A stretch of 64,000 nucleotides of DNA from Motilimonas eburnea (GTDB lineage: Bacteria; Pseudomonadota; Gammaproteobacteria; Enterobacterales; CBDFNC01), in the NCBI RefSeq assembly GCF_021295345.1, contig NZ_JAIMJB010000021.1, forward strand, positions 16,428 through 80,427. Reading direction: 5' to 3'. Positions within the stretch are counted from its first letter, which is position 1. The number at the start of each line of letters is the position of its first letter. Under the pieces are notes generated by a model, which ran no database searches, was not told the origin of the DNA, and saw only the letters and a program-made list of their open reading frames with translations. The position numbers were made by a program, and so were the translations under genes. Positions 36,711 to 46,434 of the stretch are shown here, one piece after another.

Positions 36711-38504
36711 TTACAGTTTGTGGGATTTTCTAGCGTGTTTCCCTTTTGCTAACTGCAGTTTTTCGTAGGCCGCCATTAATTTATGATGTAGCGGCTGGTT
36801 AATTAATTTGTCACTGATTTCACTTAAGCCATTGTCGCTATGGGTTTGATCAATCAAGCCAAATACTTGCTCCACTCGTTGTGCACCATACATGCGCTTA
36901 AATACGCCTAGGTACTGTTTGCGCTTACGATCTTCATCGAGTTCCAGTTGCAGTGCTTGGTTTAGACAATCATAAAAGCGTTGGCGATCGGCGCTTAAGG
37001 TGGATTGACCGTAATCAGCGGTCCACTGTGCCCATTCTTGCGCCTCATCTAGCTCGCCTAAGGTTAGCAGTAATAAAGCCCGCAGCTCACCCACGCGCAA
37101 GGTTTTCCATGGATTACCAGCAGGGAAGGCAAGGCCAATTAACTCAAAAAGCCGCTCTTGTTCGCTGTAGTCTTGTTCGTCTAAATAAGCCAGAACCTTG
37201 GCGGCTTGTTTTTGGTTAGACCAATCTTTAGCCAGTTTAAACATGAGTTTGCGCAGTTTGTTACCGCCCGAGTTGTTACGCCAAACCAAATCTTCTACCG
37301 GGTAGATTTCGGATAAGCCTGGCGCTAACACACGACAAGAATACACATTTAAATGTTCGTAATCGGCAATGTAAACGGGTTGTTCTAGCTCATCAAACGC
37401 GGCGATGAGGGCTGCAAACTCTTCTGGTGAGCTGCCTTCAATATTCCAGTGTACAAAATCAAAATCGGCTTTTTTCTTAAATAAATCCCAAGAGATCAAG
37501 CCAGCACTGTCGATAAAGTGAGTTTCTAAGTTGTGATGATCCGCAACCTCTTCGTTATCAAAGGTTGGCGGGTAAAATACGTCGAGGTCTTTTAAGCTTC
37601 GCCCTTGGAGTAATTCGGTTACGGTACGCTCAAAGGCCACTTCGAATTTAGGGTGAGCACCAAAGGAGGCAAAACAAGTGCCGTTGTTGGGGTTTAGCAG
37701 CACCACACAAATCACCGGATACTTGCCACCTAGCGAAGCGTCATAGCTATAGATAGGAAAGCCTTCAGCTTCTAATTTATCAATCGATGCCTTGATGCCA
37801 GGGTATTGGGCAATAACCTTAGCTGGAATTTCAGGCAAGCTGATGCCATCGGCGATGATCTTATTTTTCACGCTGCGTTCAAACAGCTCAGACAGAGCTT
37901 GAACGCGGGCTTCGGTTTTGGTGTTGCCCGCCGACATACCGTTACTGACGTAAAGGTTGCCAACGATATTCATCGGGATGTAAACCGTGGCTTGGTTATC
38001 TTGGCGGGTAAAGGGCAGGGCACAAATACCGCGTTTGCTATTACCTGAGTTAAAGTCCACTAAATGCTTGGCTGTTAGTTCCCCTTGTGGATTGTAATGC
38101 TCCAGTAGATACTCATCCAATATGCCTTCGGGCAGAGAGTTATCTTGGGTTAATGGAAACCATTTTTCATTGGGGTAATGGACAAAATCGCCTTTGGCGA
38201 CCTGTTTGCCGAGGTAAAAGTCAGCCCAAAAGTAGTTACAGCTTAAGCGCTCAAAAAATTCACCTAGCGCACTGGCCAAGGCCGCTTTTTTGCTTGCGCC
38301 TTTACCATTGGTAAAACACAAAGGGCAGTCTTTGTCGCGGATATGCACCGACCAAACATTGGGGACTGGGTTAAGCCAAGAGGCTTCTTCAATGTCAAAA
38401 CCAAAGCGTTTAAGCTTGGCTTGCATGGATTCGATGGAGTCTTCTAAGGCAGCATCTTTACCCGTAATAAAGGTTAATGCAGAGTTGGTTTCAATGGGCG
38501 ACAT
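36711..38504 (-). CDS. ycaO: YcaO-type protein (ribosomal S12 methylthiolation accessory factor)
   Basis: This 597-residue protein is collinear with E. coli YcaO. Residues about 10-400 form the ATP-dependent YcaO domain, with FTNGKGASKKAALASALGEFFERL and the core SNGMSAGNTKTEARVQALSELFER; the C-terminal third is a TPR-like region (LRVGELRALLLLTLGELDEAQEW). YcaO domains activate amide backbones with ATP; the E. coli protein assists RimO in methylthiolating ribosomal protein S12, though its exact role is debated. No peptide precursor or RiPP genes adjoin it. It sits upstream of pflB on the same strand, the order kept from enterobacteria. Confidence 0.95.
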   Translation of the reverse strand: MSPIETNSALTFITGKDAALEDSIESMQAKLKRFGFDIEEASWLNPVPNVWSVHIRDKDCPLCFTNGKGASKKAALASALGEFFERLSCNYFWADFYLGKQVAKGDFVHYPNEKWFPLTQDNSLPEGILDEYLLEHYNPQGELTAKHLVDFNSGNSKRGICALPFTRQDNQATVYIPMNIVGNLYVSNGMSAGNTKTEARVQALSELFERSVKNKIIADGISLPEIPAKVIAQYPGIKASIDKLEAEGFPIYSYDASLGGKYPVICVVLLNPNNGTCFASFGAHPKFEVAFERTVTELLQGRSLKDLDVFYPPTFDNEEVADHHNLETHFIDSAGLISWDLFKKKADFDFVHWNIEGSSPEEFAALIAAFDELEQPVYIADYEHLNVYSCRVLAPGLSEIYPVEDLVWRNNSGGNKLRKLMFKLAKDWSNQKQAAKVLAYLDEQDYSEQERLFELIGLAFPAGNPWKTLRVGELRALLLLTLGELDEAQEWAQWTADYGQSTLSADRQRFYDCLNQALQLELDEDRKRKQYLGVFKRMYGAQRVEQVFGLIDQTHSDNGLSEISDKLINQPLHHKLMAAYEKLQLAKGKHARKSHKL

Positions 38505-38701
38505 AGCGGTTCCGTTAATTTGGCACTAAACACAGGCCGCTAGAATATCATAATGCTAAGCAGGGTGAAGGGATATCGTGCGAGGGTATTGGGATTTAGC
38601 GGGGAGGGGGGCTGTTTGAGCTAAGTTTGAATCTTGCCTGTTCTAGATGTGGCTAAGGGGCAAGGCATAAGCCATCCCCCTCAAAATCAGCTAAATAGTA
38701 T

Positions 38702-38812
38702 TTATTTAGCTTTTTTTAGCTGCTTAGCCAGCTTTTTCAGTTTTTTCTCTTGCTTTTCAATCTTCGCTTGACGGGCTTTGATTTCTTTTTTGATTTGCTT
38801 AGCTTTTGCCAT
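38702..38812 (-). CDS. 36-residue basic coiled-coil protein
   Basis: This tiny gene is preceded by a good AAGGA site 9 bases before the ATG. The product, MAKAKQIKKEIKARQAKIEK..., is over one-third Lys/Arg with heptad-like spacing and no hydrophobic segment, so it is probably an RNA-, DNA- or membrane-surface-binding helix. It lies 44 bases downstream of the ribbon-helix-helix gene on the same strand, which suggests a two-gene transcript. I know no named family with certainty. Confidence 0.6.
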   Translation of the reverse strand: MAKAKQIKKEIKARQAKIEKQEKKLKKLAKQLKKAK

Positions 38813-38856
38813 GGTTATGGTTCCTTTTTAGATTGGATTCAGGCTTTTTAGGGGGA

Positions 38857-39030
38857 CTAATTGTTATCCTCCCCTTGTTTTGCCAAAAATTGACGTATAA
38901 AACGGCGAATTTCTCGAGCGGCGCTGGTGTCGAGCTCTTCACATAAGCTGACGAATTGATCGCGCTCAGTGCTATTAATTCGGATCACCAATTGACTGTC
39001 TTTCTTCTTCACTTTTTTGGTATCTAGCAT
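38857..39030 (-). CDS. small ribbon-helix-helix-like protein
   Basis: This is a 57-residue protein. A basic N-terminus (MLDTKKVKKKDS) precedes a short strand QLVIRINSTERDQF and two helices (VSLCEELDTSAAREIRRFIRQFLAK), the layout of Arc/CopG ribbon-helix-helix DNA-binding proteins. These usually act as small repressors, often of their own operon. The inverted half-sites TCAC...GTGA at about 39134-39151, upstream of its start, could be an operator. It is followed by the 36-residue basic protein gene. Confidence 0.6.
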   Translation of the reverse strand: MLDTKKVKKKDSQLVIRINSTERDQFVSLCEELDTSAAREIRRFIRQFLAKQGEDNN

Positions 39031-39334
39031 AAAGATAAACCTATGATAGCTAATGAATTAGCGCATAAAGTAACCTGAAGTAAAGATAGTCGTTATGCCT
39101 ATCTCTGGTACATCGCCTGTATATACATTAATCACCTTAATGGAGTGATAAAGCGATATCAAGCCAAAATAAAAATTTAATAAAACTGTAATATATATGA
39201 AGTGATGATGACATGCTTTTAGTAGCTTCGGTCTCTTTCAAACGTTTACAAAGCAGCCTCAAGCAAATGCGATGCGGTATCGATAAAGCTCACTGTTTAT
39301 GGTAATTTAGCCGGCCTAATTTACGGAGTTTTAT
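39031..39334. promoter_or_regulatory. divergent promoter region between the small RHH gene and yehS
   Basis: This 304-base gap is AT-rich around 39160-39200. It contains TGTATATACA (about 39118) and a TCAC-CTTAATGGA-GTGA inverted pair (about 39134-39151). An ACGGAG site precedes yehS. No additional gene is evident. Confidence 0.45.
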
Positions 39335-39799
39335 ATGATCCACAATCTTGTCTTACGTCGCCTGCGTTACGCATTAAATTTAAAAGAAGCTGATATGCAA
39401 CAGATCTTTGCGCTAGCCGGACACAAAATTAAACCGTTTTCGATTAGCTGCTTGTTAAAAAAAGAGGACGAACAAGGCTATGTGGAGTGCACTGATGCGG
39501 TACTAGAAAAGTTCTTAGACGGCTTAATCATTCAACGTCGCGGCCCACGTGAAGGCGCTGCCCCAGCCCCTGCAGCGAGAATGAATAACAACTTAATTTT
39601 AAAGAAAATTCGTATTGCTCTCGAGCTTAAAGAAGATGATTTACTGACCATCATGGACAAGGCGGGCTTTGGCATGTCAAGGCCAGAGATGAGTGCGCTA
39701 TTTCGCAAATACAATTCACGCAACTATAAGCCATGTGGCGACCAATTACTGCGTAACTTCTTACACGGCATTTGCCAGCATTTACGGCCTAACAAATAA
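39335..39799 (+). CDS. yehS: DUF1456 family protein (YehS)
   Basis: This 154-residue cytosolic protein consists of two tandem DUF1456 units: residues 1-68 (NLVLRRLRYALNLKEADMQQIFALAG) and 82-150 (NNLILKKIRIALELKEDDLLTIMDKAG), joined by an Ala/Pro linker. The family is common in gammaproteobacteria and its function is unknown. A TACGGAG site precedes the ATG. Confidence 0.88.
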   Translation: MIHNLVLRRLRYALNLKEADMQQIFALAGHKIKPFSISCLLKKEDEQGYVECTDAVLEKFLDGLIIQRRGPREGAAPAPAARMNNNLILKKIRIALELKEDDLLTIMDKAGFGMSRPEMSALFRKYNSRNYKPCGDQLLRNFLHGICQHLRPNK

Positions 39800-39822
39800 G
39801 CCGAGGGTTACCCCTTGTTTCA

Positions 39823-39854
39823 ATCTCGCCAACGGCAGGCTTAGCTGGCGAGAT
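39823..39854. terminator. bidirectional terminator between yehS and aqpZ
   Basis: A perfect 9-base inverted repeat (ATCTCGCCA / TGGCGAGAT) with a 14-base loop lies between two convergent genes. T-rich flanks are short. Confidence 0.5.
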
Positions 39855-39866
39855 CCCCATTCGGAT

Positions 39867-40565
39867 TTAGTTATTGTCTGGTGCTAACCAGCGATAAACA
39901 ATCCCAGCCAAGATAGCGCCAACAATCGGTGCCACCCAAAATAGCCATAATTGAGATACCGCCCAATCGCCGACAAACAGTGCAGGGCCAGTGCTACGGG
40001 CAGGGTTAACCGACGTATTCGTGACAGGAATGCTCACTAAATGGATCAGCGTTAATGCAAGGCCAATTGGAATACCTGCGAAACCAGCTGGCGCCAATTT
40101 GTGGGTCGCTCCTAAAATAACGATTAAAAAGCCAAACGTCATCACTATTTCGGTGACTAAGGCGGCTGTTAAGCTATAGCCGCCCGGTGAGTGTTCGCCG
40201 TAACCATTACTGGCAAAACCGCCGCTTAAATCAAAGCCAGCTTGACCACTGGCAATCACATACAAAATAGCGGCACCTGCAATGGCACCTGCTACCTGTG
40301 CGAGAATATATGGGCCAAGCTCTTTGGCTGAGAAACGACCGCCTGCCCATAAACCAAATGATACGGCTGGGTTTAAATGACAACCCGATATATGGCCAAT
40401 CGCAAACGCCATGGTTAAAACTGTTAAGCCAAACGCCAGTGACACTCCAAGTAGGCCGATACCCACTTCAGGAAAAGCGGCGGCTAACACTGCACTACCA
40501 CAACCACCTAATACCAACCAAAGCGTACCGATAAATTCGGCCGCCATTTTTTTAGAAAGATCCAT
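39867..40565 (-). CDS. aqpZ: aquaporin Z
   Basis: This is a 232-residue water channel of the MIP family in the inner membrane. Both pore loops are intact: HLNPAVSFG and [13 protein letters not shown]. The selectivity filter fits AqpZ rather than a glycerol facilitator, and length and segment spacing equal those of E. coli AqpZ (231). It appears monocistronic with its own upstream region (40566-40788, AT-rich, nothing further seen). Confidence 0.95.
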   Translation of the reverse strand: MDLSKKMAAEFIGTLWLVLGGCGSAVLAAAFPEVGIGLLGVSLAFGLTVLTMAFAIGHISGCHLNPAVSFGLWAGGRFSAKELGPYILAQVAGAIAGAAILYVIASGQAGFDLSGGFASNGYGEHSPGGYSLTAALVTEIVMTFGFLIVILGATHKLAPAGFAGIPIGLALTLIHLVSIPVTNTSVNPARSTGPALFVGDWAVSQLWLFWVAPIVGAILAGIVYRWLAPDNN

Positions 40566-40788
40566 TTTTTAACCTCATATCGATTAAGCACCTGCCTGAT
40601 TTTGTTTTTATAAAGTATTGATGTTTTGTGTTAAGAGCAAGTTAAATATGGGAAAAAATGTACATTTTTCTTTTATATATTGTGGGACTGGGTGTTTGTA
40701 GCGGAAATGATTTTTTCAAATATGTCTTTTGTTTATATAGGGCGGCAAGTAAGACTGGCATTAAGGCCAGTCCAAAGGTGTGGCACTT

Positions 40789-41079
40789 TTATTTCTTTTT
40801 AGCATTAAAAGCAGCGAGTTGCGCCTCTGTAGCGGGTAATTGATGCTGCTCTTTCCATTGTGAGTAAGGCATTTTGTAAATCCACTCTCGCGCCTGGTCG
40901 TCGCTAAGCTCGACGTCCCTGGCTTGCGCTTCTGCTGCTAACCATTTACTCAAACAATTACGGCAAAAGTCGGCGGTGATCATCAGATCGATATTCTGAA
41001 CTTCCTTATGCTGATCTAAATGATCCAATAAGCGACGAAATGCGGCCGCCTCTAATTCTGTTTTAGTGGATAAATCCAT
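40789..41079 (-). CDS. DUF1244 family protein
   Basis: This is a protein of about 96 residues with the DUF1244 core FRRLLDHLDQHKEVQNIDLMITADFCRNCLSKWLAAEA and AREWIYKMPYSQWKEQHQLPA. Family members are small, cytosolic and uncharacterised; the CRNC pair could bind a metal. The internal ATG at 41079 is preferred because GGAG lies 6 bases upstream; the frame opens at 41091. Confidence 0.85.
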   Translation of the reverse strand: MDLSTKTELEAAAFRRLLDHLDQHKEVQNIDLMITADFCRNCLSKWLAAEAQARDVELSDDQAREWIYKMPYSQWKEQHQLPATEAQLAAFNAKKK

Positions 41080-41166
41080 GTGGTGCTCCATAATATTTGT
41101 TAAAGCTTAGGTTATCTTGGCCGATAACCTGATTACCCCAAATTGTGATGACGGTAACTCTAGTCC

Positions 41167-41664
41167 ATGATAATTACGCCCCGAGCCTCAGCCCCAGATA
41201 CGTACCTAGCTTACGCTAGCCCATCGGATTTGCCAAACAAACAGAAAACAGACAAGCAAGTTGGTCAAAGCGCGAGTCCATCTGCTAAAACAGCCGATGC
41301 AACCAGCTCATCACCAGTACAACAGTCGGTACAAGGGACAAGCAGTCGCTCAGATTCGTTGACACTTTCTGAAGAAGCCAAGGCCAGGTTACGAGAGGAT
41401 CAACAAAGTAAACAAGGCGCGACTGAACGATTAAAAGATCAAATGTTGAGCAAACGTCAGCAAGAGTTAAGTAAAGGCAATAAAACCAACGAACAAGTGA
41501 AGCAAGAGCAAATTCAAGCAACAAAAGACGAAATTAAAAAAGTGAAAGAAGCCTTGCAAAAGCTTCAACATAAAGAAGGGGAAATGGTTGAGAAGCAACG
41601 GGATCAGCTTAACTTAGCTTTAGTGCAATTGAATACGCAGCTACTAGAGTTAATGCGCAGCTAA
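41167..41664 (+). CDS. uncharacterised coiled-coil protein
   Basis: This is a 165-residue hydrophilic protein. The first 70 residues are Ser/Gln/Thr-rich and probably disordered. SDSLTLSEEAKARLRE (about 61-76) resembles a short motif often seen in flagellar and other low-complexity proteins. The rest (about 75-160) is a charged coiled coil. No catalytic motif. It is convergent with the GH19 chitinase gene, with a shared terminator between. Confidence 0.6.
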   Translation: MIITPRASAPDTYLAYASPSDLPNKQKTDKQVGQSASPSAKTADATSSSPVQQSVQGTSSRSDSLTLSEEAKARLREDQQSKQGATERLKDQMLSKRQQELSKGNKTNEQVKQEQIQATKDEIKKVKEALQKLQHKEGEMVEKQRDQLNLALVQLNTQLLELMRS

Positions 41665-41714
41665 ATAGGGTCGTCATCACGTTTGCGGTCATAATTGTGC
41701 ATAAAGAAATATAG

Positions 41715-41748
41715 AATAATAAGGGAGCCGATTGGCTCCCTTATTATT
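41715..41748. terminator. bidirectional rho-independent terminator
   Basis: A perfect 15-base stem (AATAATAAGGGAGCC / GGCTCCCTTATTATT) with a 4-base loop lies between convergent genes, with A- and T-rich outer arms that serve both directions. Confidence 0.88.
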
Positions 41749-41787
41749 TATACCGTCGTCACTTAAACAGTGTTAGTTAAGCTTCGA

Positions 41788-43851
41788 TTACTGCTTCTTC
41801 CACACGCCCCATGGGCCAGTGGTTTCTGGGTTCTCACCACGTGTCCACCATTGAGCAGTGTAAGTCACACCGTTTACTTTCACAGTATCGCCAGTGTTGT
41901 AGATGGTGTTTTTGTTCCACGTTGTGTCACCAGTTTGTGGTGGTTGAGTTGGCTCAACTGTTGGTTCAGCTGTTGGCTCAACTGTTGGTGCAACTGTTGG
42001 CTCAGCTGTTGGTGCAACCGTTGGCTCAGCGGTAGGAGCAGTTGTTCCGCCACATGAGATCTCTTTCCAGAACCAGTTAGTTGCCGTTGGAGACTCCCAA
42101 ACGCCAGGGTTGTTTTGAGCTACAAAACATTTACCTAAGTAAGTGACTTGATCGCCATTGCTTACCTTAGTTTTACCCGGTTGCCATTGGATGAAGTCAC
42201 CCGATGGTGGCTGAGTTGGCTCAGCCGTTGGTACTGGCGTAGGCTCAGCAGTTGGTACTGGTGTTGGCTCAGCCGTTGGTACTGGCGTAGGCTCAGCAGT
42301 TGGTACTGGTGTTGGCTCAGCCGTTGGTACTGGCGTAGGCTCAGCAGTTGGTACTGGTGTAGGCTCAGCCGTTGGTACTGGTGTAGGCTCAGCCGTTGGT
42401 TCAACACCTGGGCCTTGGATTAGCTTCCATGGGCCACCGTTACTAGGCTCATCGCCTTGGGTGTACCATTTCGCTTCATAAATGCTGCCACCAAACGATA
42501 CTTTTTCGCCGCCTTTATAAACCTTGTTGGCTTCCCAGAATGGAACGCCGCCTACAGGTGGTTGGCTTGGCTCTGGTGTCACGTCAATCTTGTCAACCAC
42601 GCGCACTTCTGGCCAGTTTTGATGTGATTCATAGAAGTTAGTCACACACTTCTCGTAATCACCCGGTACGAGCGCAGAGTAAGCCGTTTGGAAACCAACT
42701 AGCTCACATTCAAATGAGAAGTTACCTGGGCGATCAGGGTAGTATTTCCAGTTACCATCCCAGTTAGTGTAAAGCACGTCGGTTGCGCCGTTTAGGTTTA
42801 AGCTACCGTACGGAAGTTGTTGGTAACAGGTGTTCTTCTCGTCGGCTTCGATTGGAATTTGGTAATGCTCAGATAACCCTTCCCAGTAACGAATACGGTT
42901 AACTGGCTGACCTTTGTTTTTGTTTTGCTCACCACATTCAATGCCGCCGTTAATCACGTTGATGGTAGTACCAAAACCGTAACCAATGCCTGCGTCGATT
43001 TCACGTTGTGACGGTACCCAAGTACGGTCGATAACGTGCAGCATAGCTGGCTTGGGTGCTTGCGGTGTTAGGAAGAACCAAATAGCAGAAGCTAGGTTTA
43101 ACCAAGAATCAGCCACTAGACCTGGGTTATCAAGTAGTACGGTTGCATCACCGTCGTACATCACTTCAGAGAAGGCGCCGTAGTTGAAGTGGTAAGAAAG
43201 CTGTTTCGCACCACGGCCAAAGTAACCTTGACCAGCAGCACATGGCCAGCGTTTGTTTTGCCAATCGTTTTGACCACAACCTGTGGTGTAACCCGCTTGG
43301 CCTTCAGACCAGCCCATTTCACGAACGTGTACTAGCGCTTGTTGCCACTCTTCTAAACCTAGTGGGTTATCCCATAGGTTATCTTTAGCGATGTGGCCGC
43401 CCGTTTCTTGTGAGAAGTGAGCAAATGCGGTGATGATAGATTTTTTACAGATGGCATCTGAATCACGGCCATCGGTGTATTCGCCACAAAATGCGGGGAA
43501 TTTACCAATTGCACGTAGGAAACGAGTGTAAGTGTATTCGGGTGCGGCCATGGCTGTTAGGAAGTCCCACTCAGCCAGTGGGAAAACACGCTCAACGCGT
43601 TTTACGTTTTCTGGGTTTGAAGCCAGACCGGGCTCGATAGCTTCAACGATAGTATTTGAGCGAGTACGTAATGCTTGTGCCCACACGTCATACATCGGAT
43701 TTTGCGTCTTAGCGTCTTCAGCCGCTTGGATTTCAGCCTTAGATACGATGTAGCCAGTTGGGTTGAGTGGATCGGGCTGTGGGTTCATTGCAAAACTGTT
43801 TGCTGCAATACCACAACCAACCATTACGGTCAGTAGCTTTAATTTAAACAT
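41788..43851 (-). CDS. secreted GH19 chitinase with three chitin-binding modules
   Basis: This is a 687-residue exported chitinase. A signal peptide (1-21) precedes the GH19 catalytic domain (about 70-420) with the catalytic Glu segment [12 protein letters not shown] and the hallmark [19 protein letters not shown]. Then come a CBM5/12 module ([26 protein letters not shown]), a linker of seven [12 protein letters not shown] units, a second module of a different type ([21 protein letters not shown]), a second linker and a third CBM ([22 protein letters not shown]). It hydrolyses chitin internally. The second CBM type resembles the two N-terminal modules of the GH18 enzyme at 57 kb. Confidence 0.94.
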   Translation of the reverse strand: MFKLKLLTVMVGCGIAANSFAMNPQPDPLNPTGYIVSKAEIQAAEDAKTQNPMYDVWAQALRTRSNTIVEAIEPGLASNPENVKRVERVFPLAEWDFLTAMAAPEYTYTRFLRAIGKFPAFCGEYTDGRDSDAICKKSIITAFAHFSQETGGHIAKDNLWDNPLGLEEWQQALVHVREMGWSEGQAGYTTGCGQNDWQNKRWPCAAGQGYFGRGAKQLSYHFNYGAFSEVMYDGDATVLLDNPGLVADSWLNLASAIWFFLTPQAPKPAMLHVIDRTWVPSQREIDAGIGYGFGTTINVINGGIECGEQNKNKGQPVNRIRYWEGLSEHYQIPIEADEKNTCYQQLPYGSLNLNGATDVLYTNWDGNWKYYPDRPGNFSFECELVGFQTAYSALVPGDYEKCVTNFYESHQNWPEVRVVDKIDVTPEPSQPPVGGVPFWEANKVYKGGEKVSFGGSIYEAKWYTQGDEPSNGGPWKLIQGPGVEPTAEPTPVPTAEPTPVPTAEPTPVPTAEPTPVPTAEPTPVPTAEPTPVPTAEPTPVPTAEPTQPPSGDFIQWQPGKTKVSNGDQVTYLGKCFVAQNNPGVWESPTATNWFWKEISCGGTTAPTAEPTVAPTAEPTVAPTVEPTAEPTVEPTQPPQTGDTTWNKNTIYNTGDTVKVNGVTYTAQWWTRGENPETTGPWGVWKKQ
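42216..42400 (-). repeat. 24-base tandem repeats encoding the GH19 linker
   Basis: About seven to eight in-frame 24-base units encode PTAEPTPV. Alternate units share synonymous differences (GGCGTAGGC versus GGTGTTGGC), so the real period is partly 48 bases, which indicates recent duplication by slippage or unequal exchange. Antisense frames here are only shadows. Confidence 0.9.
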
Positions 43852-44486
43852 GGTATGTCCTTATAAGTTTACCTAAAAAGGTAAGTTCCATTGCAAGCGT
43901 GCTTAGGTAATCCAAGCATAAGCCTTATTAGGCAAGGTGATGGTCGTGCAGCAGGACAGATTGGTGGACAAACCAGCGGTATAACGCGATTGCATATAAA
44001 GCGCATGGCAGTATTAAGCCTATCCTTGCTTACATTTGAAACCAGCAATCATCCTGAGAGCTTGGTAACGGTTCCATTTTCTTGCTTAATAGACCAAATA
44101 TAGATGTTGTCACCATCTTGGTGCAATCTGAATTGTGCCTGAGTTTGAGCTAGATCCAATTTAGGGGCAATATTGATTGAGATTTATGATTTTTACATAT
44201 CAACTTTTAGTAATATCCACTCAATTAGCTCATTTTGGCAGCAAATATCACTGTTGTGAGGCATCTCTGTTCATTTCCATGAGCCGATTGCTTAAATCAT
44301 CAAATGCTTTAATTATTGGCATCTTTAGCTATCTTTAAGATAAATGGAAACAGTGATGTAAAGATTAGCTAAATACTGTGAATAATTTACTTTTATATCA
44401 GTATTTGCGATTAATTTGCCAGGGGAATAAAGGTATTCTATGCCTCTGAACCTTTTCGCCATTTAGCCATAATGGAATGCTCAACT
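43852..44486. promoter_or_regulatory. 635-base divergent region between GH19 chitinase and chemoreceptor genes
   Basis: This gap should hold both promoters. Near the chitinase start (43922-43941) a GCCT-AATA-AGGC-type stem and nearby paired GGTAA/TTACC words suggest a structured leader. The chemoreceptor side (44150-44470) is AT-rich. I found no exact FNR- or CRP-type site here. The small frame at 43891-44103 has no ribosome site and is not supported. Confidence 0.45.
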
Positions 44487-46412
44487 ATGCTAACAAAAAT
44501 CAAGCAGTCATTATTACTGCAAGTCATTCTCGCTGTGTTTATTCTTGTTGCGATGCAAACCTTCTTTTCGATTTCATTTACTGAAAGTCGGGTCTCAAGT
44601 TTGGTCGGTGAGCTGCAGCAAAAGTTAAATGAATCCTCGCAGATGCTTGATAGTGAATTAAGTGAAGCGCGCCAAGAGAGCCAACATGCCCTTGAAGCGA
44701 TGGCGCAAAACACCCACCAAGCCTTGAGCCTTAGTTTAAAACAGCAGCTGAATGAAAAGCAGAAAAACATGACGGTGTTGCTTGATCACAATGCGAAGGC
44801 CAGTGCTGATGGCATGGCCACGATGCTGGCGTCGATCTCTCCGCAAGCCATTTTAGATCGTGACATGCCAAAATTAACGGAGCTTGTGCGGGCGGCGCAT
44901 CAAAACAGCAGTGTGGTGTTCGCCACTTTTTATGATGATAAAGGACGCTACCTAACCCGTTATTTAAACAATGCAAATCCATTAGTGGCGCAATTGATCA
45001 AACAAGGTAAAGGGCAGCGACGGATGGAAAAGCTGCTAAATGGTGCGCAAACCAATGACAATATCTACCTAGCCCAAACTGAGATCGATCATGAGGGCCG
45101 TAATTTGGGTAAATTAATCATCGCGTTAGACAAAACCCAGCAAAACCAGATGATTGAGAAAACAGAAGTTGAATTCAAACAGCTCATTAGCGACAGTGCC
45201 CAGCAAGTTGAACAGATCATCAGTGAACAATCTCAGGTTAACCAAAACAAACTCGCTGCCAGTTTTAAAGAAGTGAATGACAGTAACGCGCAATTGATCA
45301 GAGAGATCGACAGCGAAATGAGTCGTGCCTCGAGCGCGTTAGTCCTTAATCTGACTTGGGTGATGTTGGCGTTAGGGTTCGTGATGCTGGTGGCATTATC
45401 TTTCATTATCATCAACCGCATTTTGGCCAAGGTGAAAGTGCTGACCAAGGCGTTAGGCGAACTTGCCAAAGGCGGCGGTGACTTAACCCAGCAAATAAAT
45501 ATTAACAGTGAAGATGAAATTGGCTTGATGGCGAAAAGCGTAAATCAATTTTTGGCCAAAACCCGCAATTTGATCATCAATGCTAACCAAGCGGCAGACA
45601 ATACCACACGCCAAGTCAACACCATGATGCAAAGTAGCAATGAAGTGGACCAAGCCGTACATCGTCAAAAGCAAGAAATTGCCCAAGTGAGCCAAGCCAT
45701 GGCCGAGGTGACTCGGGCCATTGAACAAGAGAGCGTGAGCATTCAAGCGGCACTTGAAAATATCGACAGCGTGAAATCCGACTCTCAAGACAGTGGTGTG
45801 ATAGCGGAGCAAGTCACCAAGCAAATCAACATGCTCGTTAGTAAGGTGGAACAAGCCAATCAGCGGGTGATGAAATTTGATGAGCTGAGCGTACAAATTG
45901 GCAGCGTGTTAGATGTGATCCAAGGCATTGCCGAGCAAACCAACTTGTTGGCTTTAAATGCTGCGATAGAAGCCGCTCGTGCTGGCGAAAGTGGCCGTGG
46001 CTTTGCGGTGGTAGCCGACGAAGTACGCGCACTGGCCAGTAAAACCCGCGAATCAACGGAAGAGATTCAATCGAGCATTGAGCGCTTGCAAAATGAATCG
46101 AAAGGCCTAGTGACTGTGATTGAAGCGGCGGCCACCGATGCCAAGCAAAGCATGGATGAAATCGGTCGCTCCGATGCCATTCAACATAGTTTGCGTCATG
46201 CCATCCAAGGTCTCTATGACATGATCAACTCCATCGCTGCCATGGCCGAAGAGCAAACGGCCGTGGCGAATGATGTTAACGCCAGTACCGAGCGAATGAA
46301 TGATGAATCTGAGCAATCCTTGTTGGCCGTGGCTCGTTCTAGTGAGGTGATTGCGCAGTTACAAACCCTATCGTCGGATCTCAAGCAAACCATGTCAGCG
46401 TTTAAGGTTTAG
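44487..46412 (+). CDS. methyl-accepting chemotaxis protein
   Basis: This is a chemoreceptor of about 641 residues. An N-terminal helix ([22 protein letters not shown]) precedes a mostly alpha-helical, Gln/Glu-rich periplasmic region with a small sensor ([20 protein letters not shown]). A second helix near residues 285-310 leads to HAMP and a signalling domain with [20 protein letters not shown]. The long predicted coiled coils in the sensor half are unlike the Cache receptor at 5.6 kb. The ligand is unknown. It is divergent from the GH19 chitinase, so attraction to chitin products is conceivable but unproven. The start at 44487 is weakly preferred over 44472. Confidence 0.9.
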   Translation: MLTKIKQSLLLQVILAVFILVAMQTFFSISFTESRVSSLVGELQQKLNESSQMLDSELSEARQESQHALEAMAQNTHQALSLSLKQQLNEKQKNMTVLLDHNAKASADGMATMLASISPQAILDRDMPKLTELVRAAHQNSSVVFATFYDDKGRYLTRYLNNANPLVAQLIKQGKGQRRMEKLLNGAQTNDNIYLAQTEIDHEGRNLGKLIIALDKTQQNQMIEKTEVEFKQLISDSAQQVEQIISEQSQVNQNKLAASFKEVNDSNAQLIREIDSEMSRASSALVLNLTWVMLALGFVMLVALSFIIINRILAKVKVLTKALGELAKGGGDLTQQININSEDEIGLMAKSVNQFLAKTRNLIINANQAADNTTRQVNTMMQSSNEVDQAVHRQKQEIAQVSQAMAEVTRAIEQESVSIQAALENIDSVKSDSQDSGVIAEQVTKQINMLVSKVEQANQRVMKFDELSVQIGSVLDVIQGIAEQTNLLALNAAIEAARAGESGRGFAVVADEVRALASKTRESTEEIQSSIERLQNESKGLVTVIEAAATDAKQSMDEIGRSDAIQHSLRHAIQGLYDMINSIAAMAEEQTAVANDVNASTERMNDESEQSLLAVARSSEVIAQLQTLSSDLKQTMSAFKV

Positions 46413-46434
46413 TTTACATAACGTGTTTGCCTGA

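Noticed and set aside
36711..38504. YcaO gene as part of a peptide natural-product (RiPP) cluster
   Set aside because: No precursor peptide, dehydrogenase or export genes adjoin it, and the sequence is collinear with the E. coli housekeeping YcaO including its C-terminal TPR part.
42216..42400. Regularly spaced repeats that might suggest a CRISPR array
   Set aside because: The units are contiguous without unique spacers and are in frame with the chitinase gene.
42148..42423. Long antisense frames rich in Trp/Cys/Leu opposite the GH19 linker
   Set aside because: They are produced by the tandem repeat that encodes the Pro-Thr-Glu linker on the other strand; no ribosome sites or natural protein composition.
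43891..44103. 70-codon frame in the chitinase/chemoreceptor gap
   Set aside because: It lies in the likely promoter and leader region, with no ribosome site and no family resemblance.
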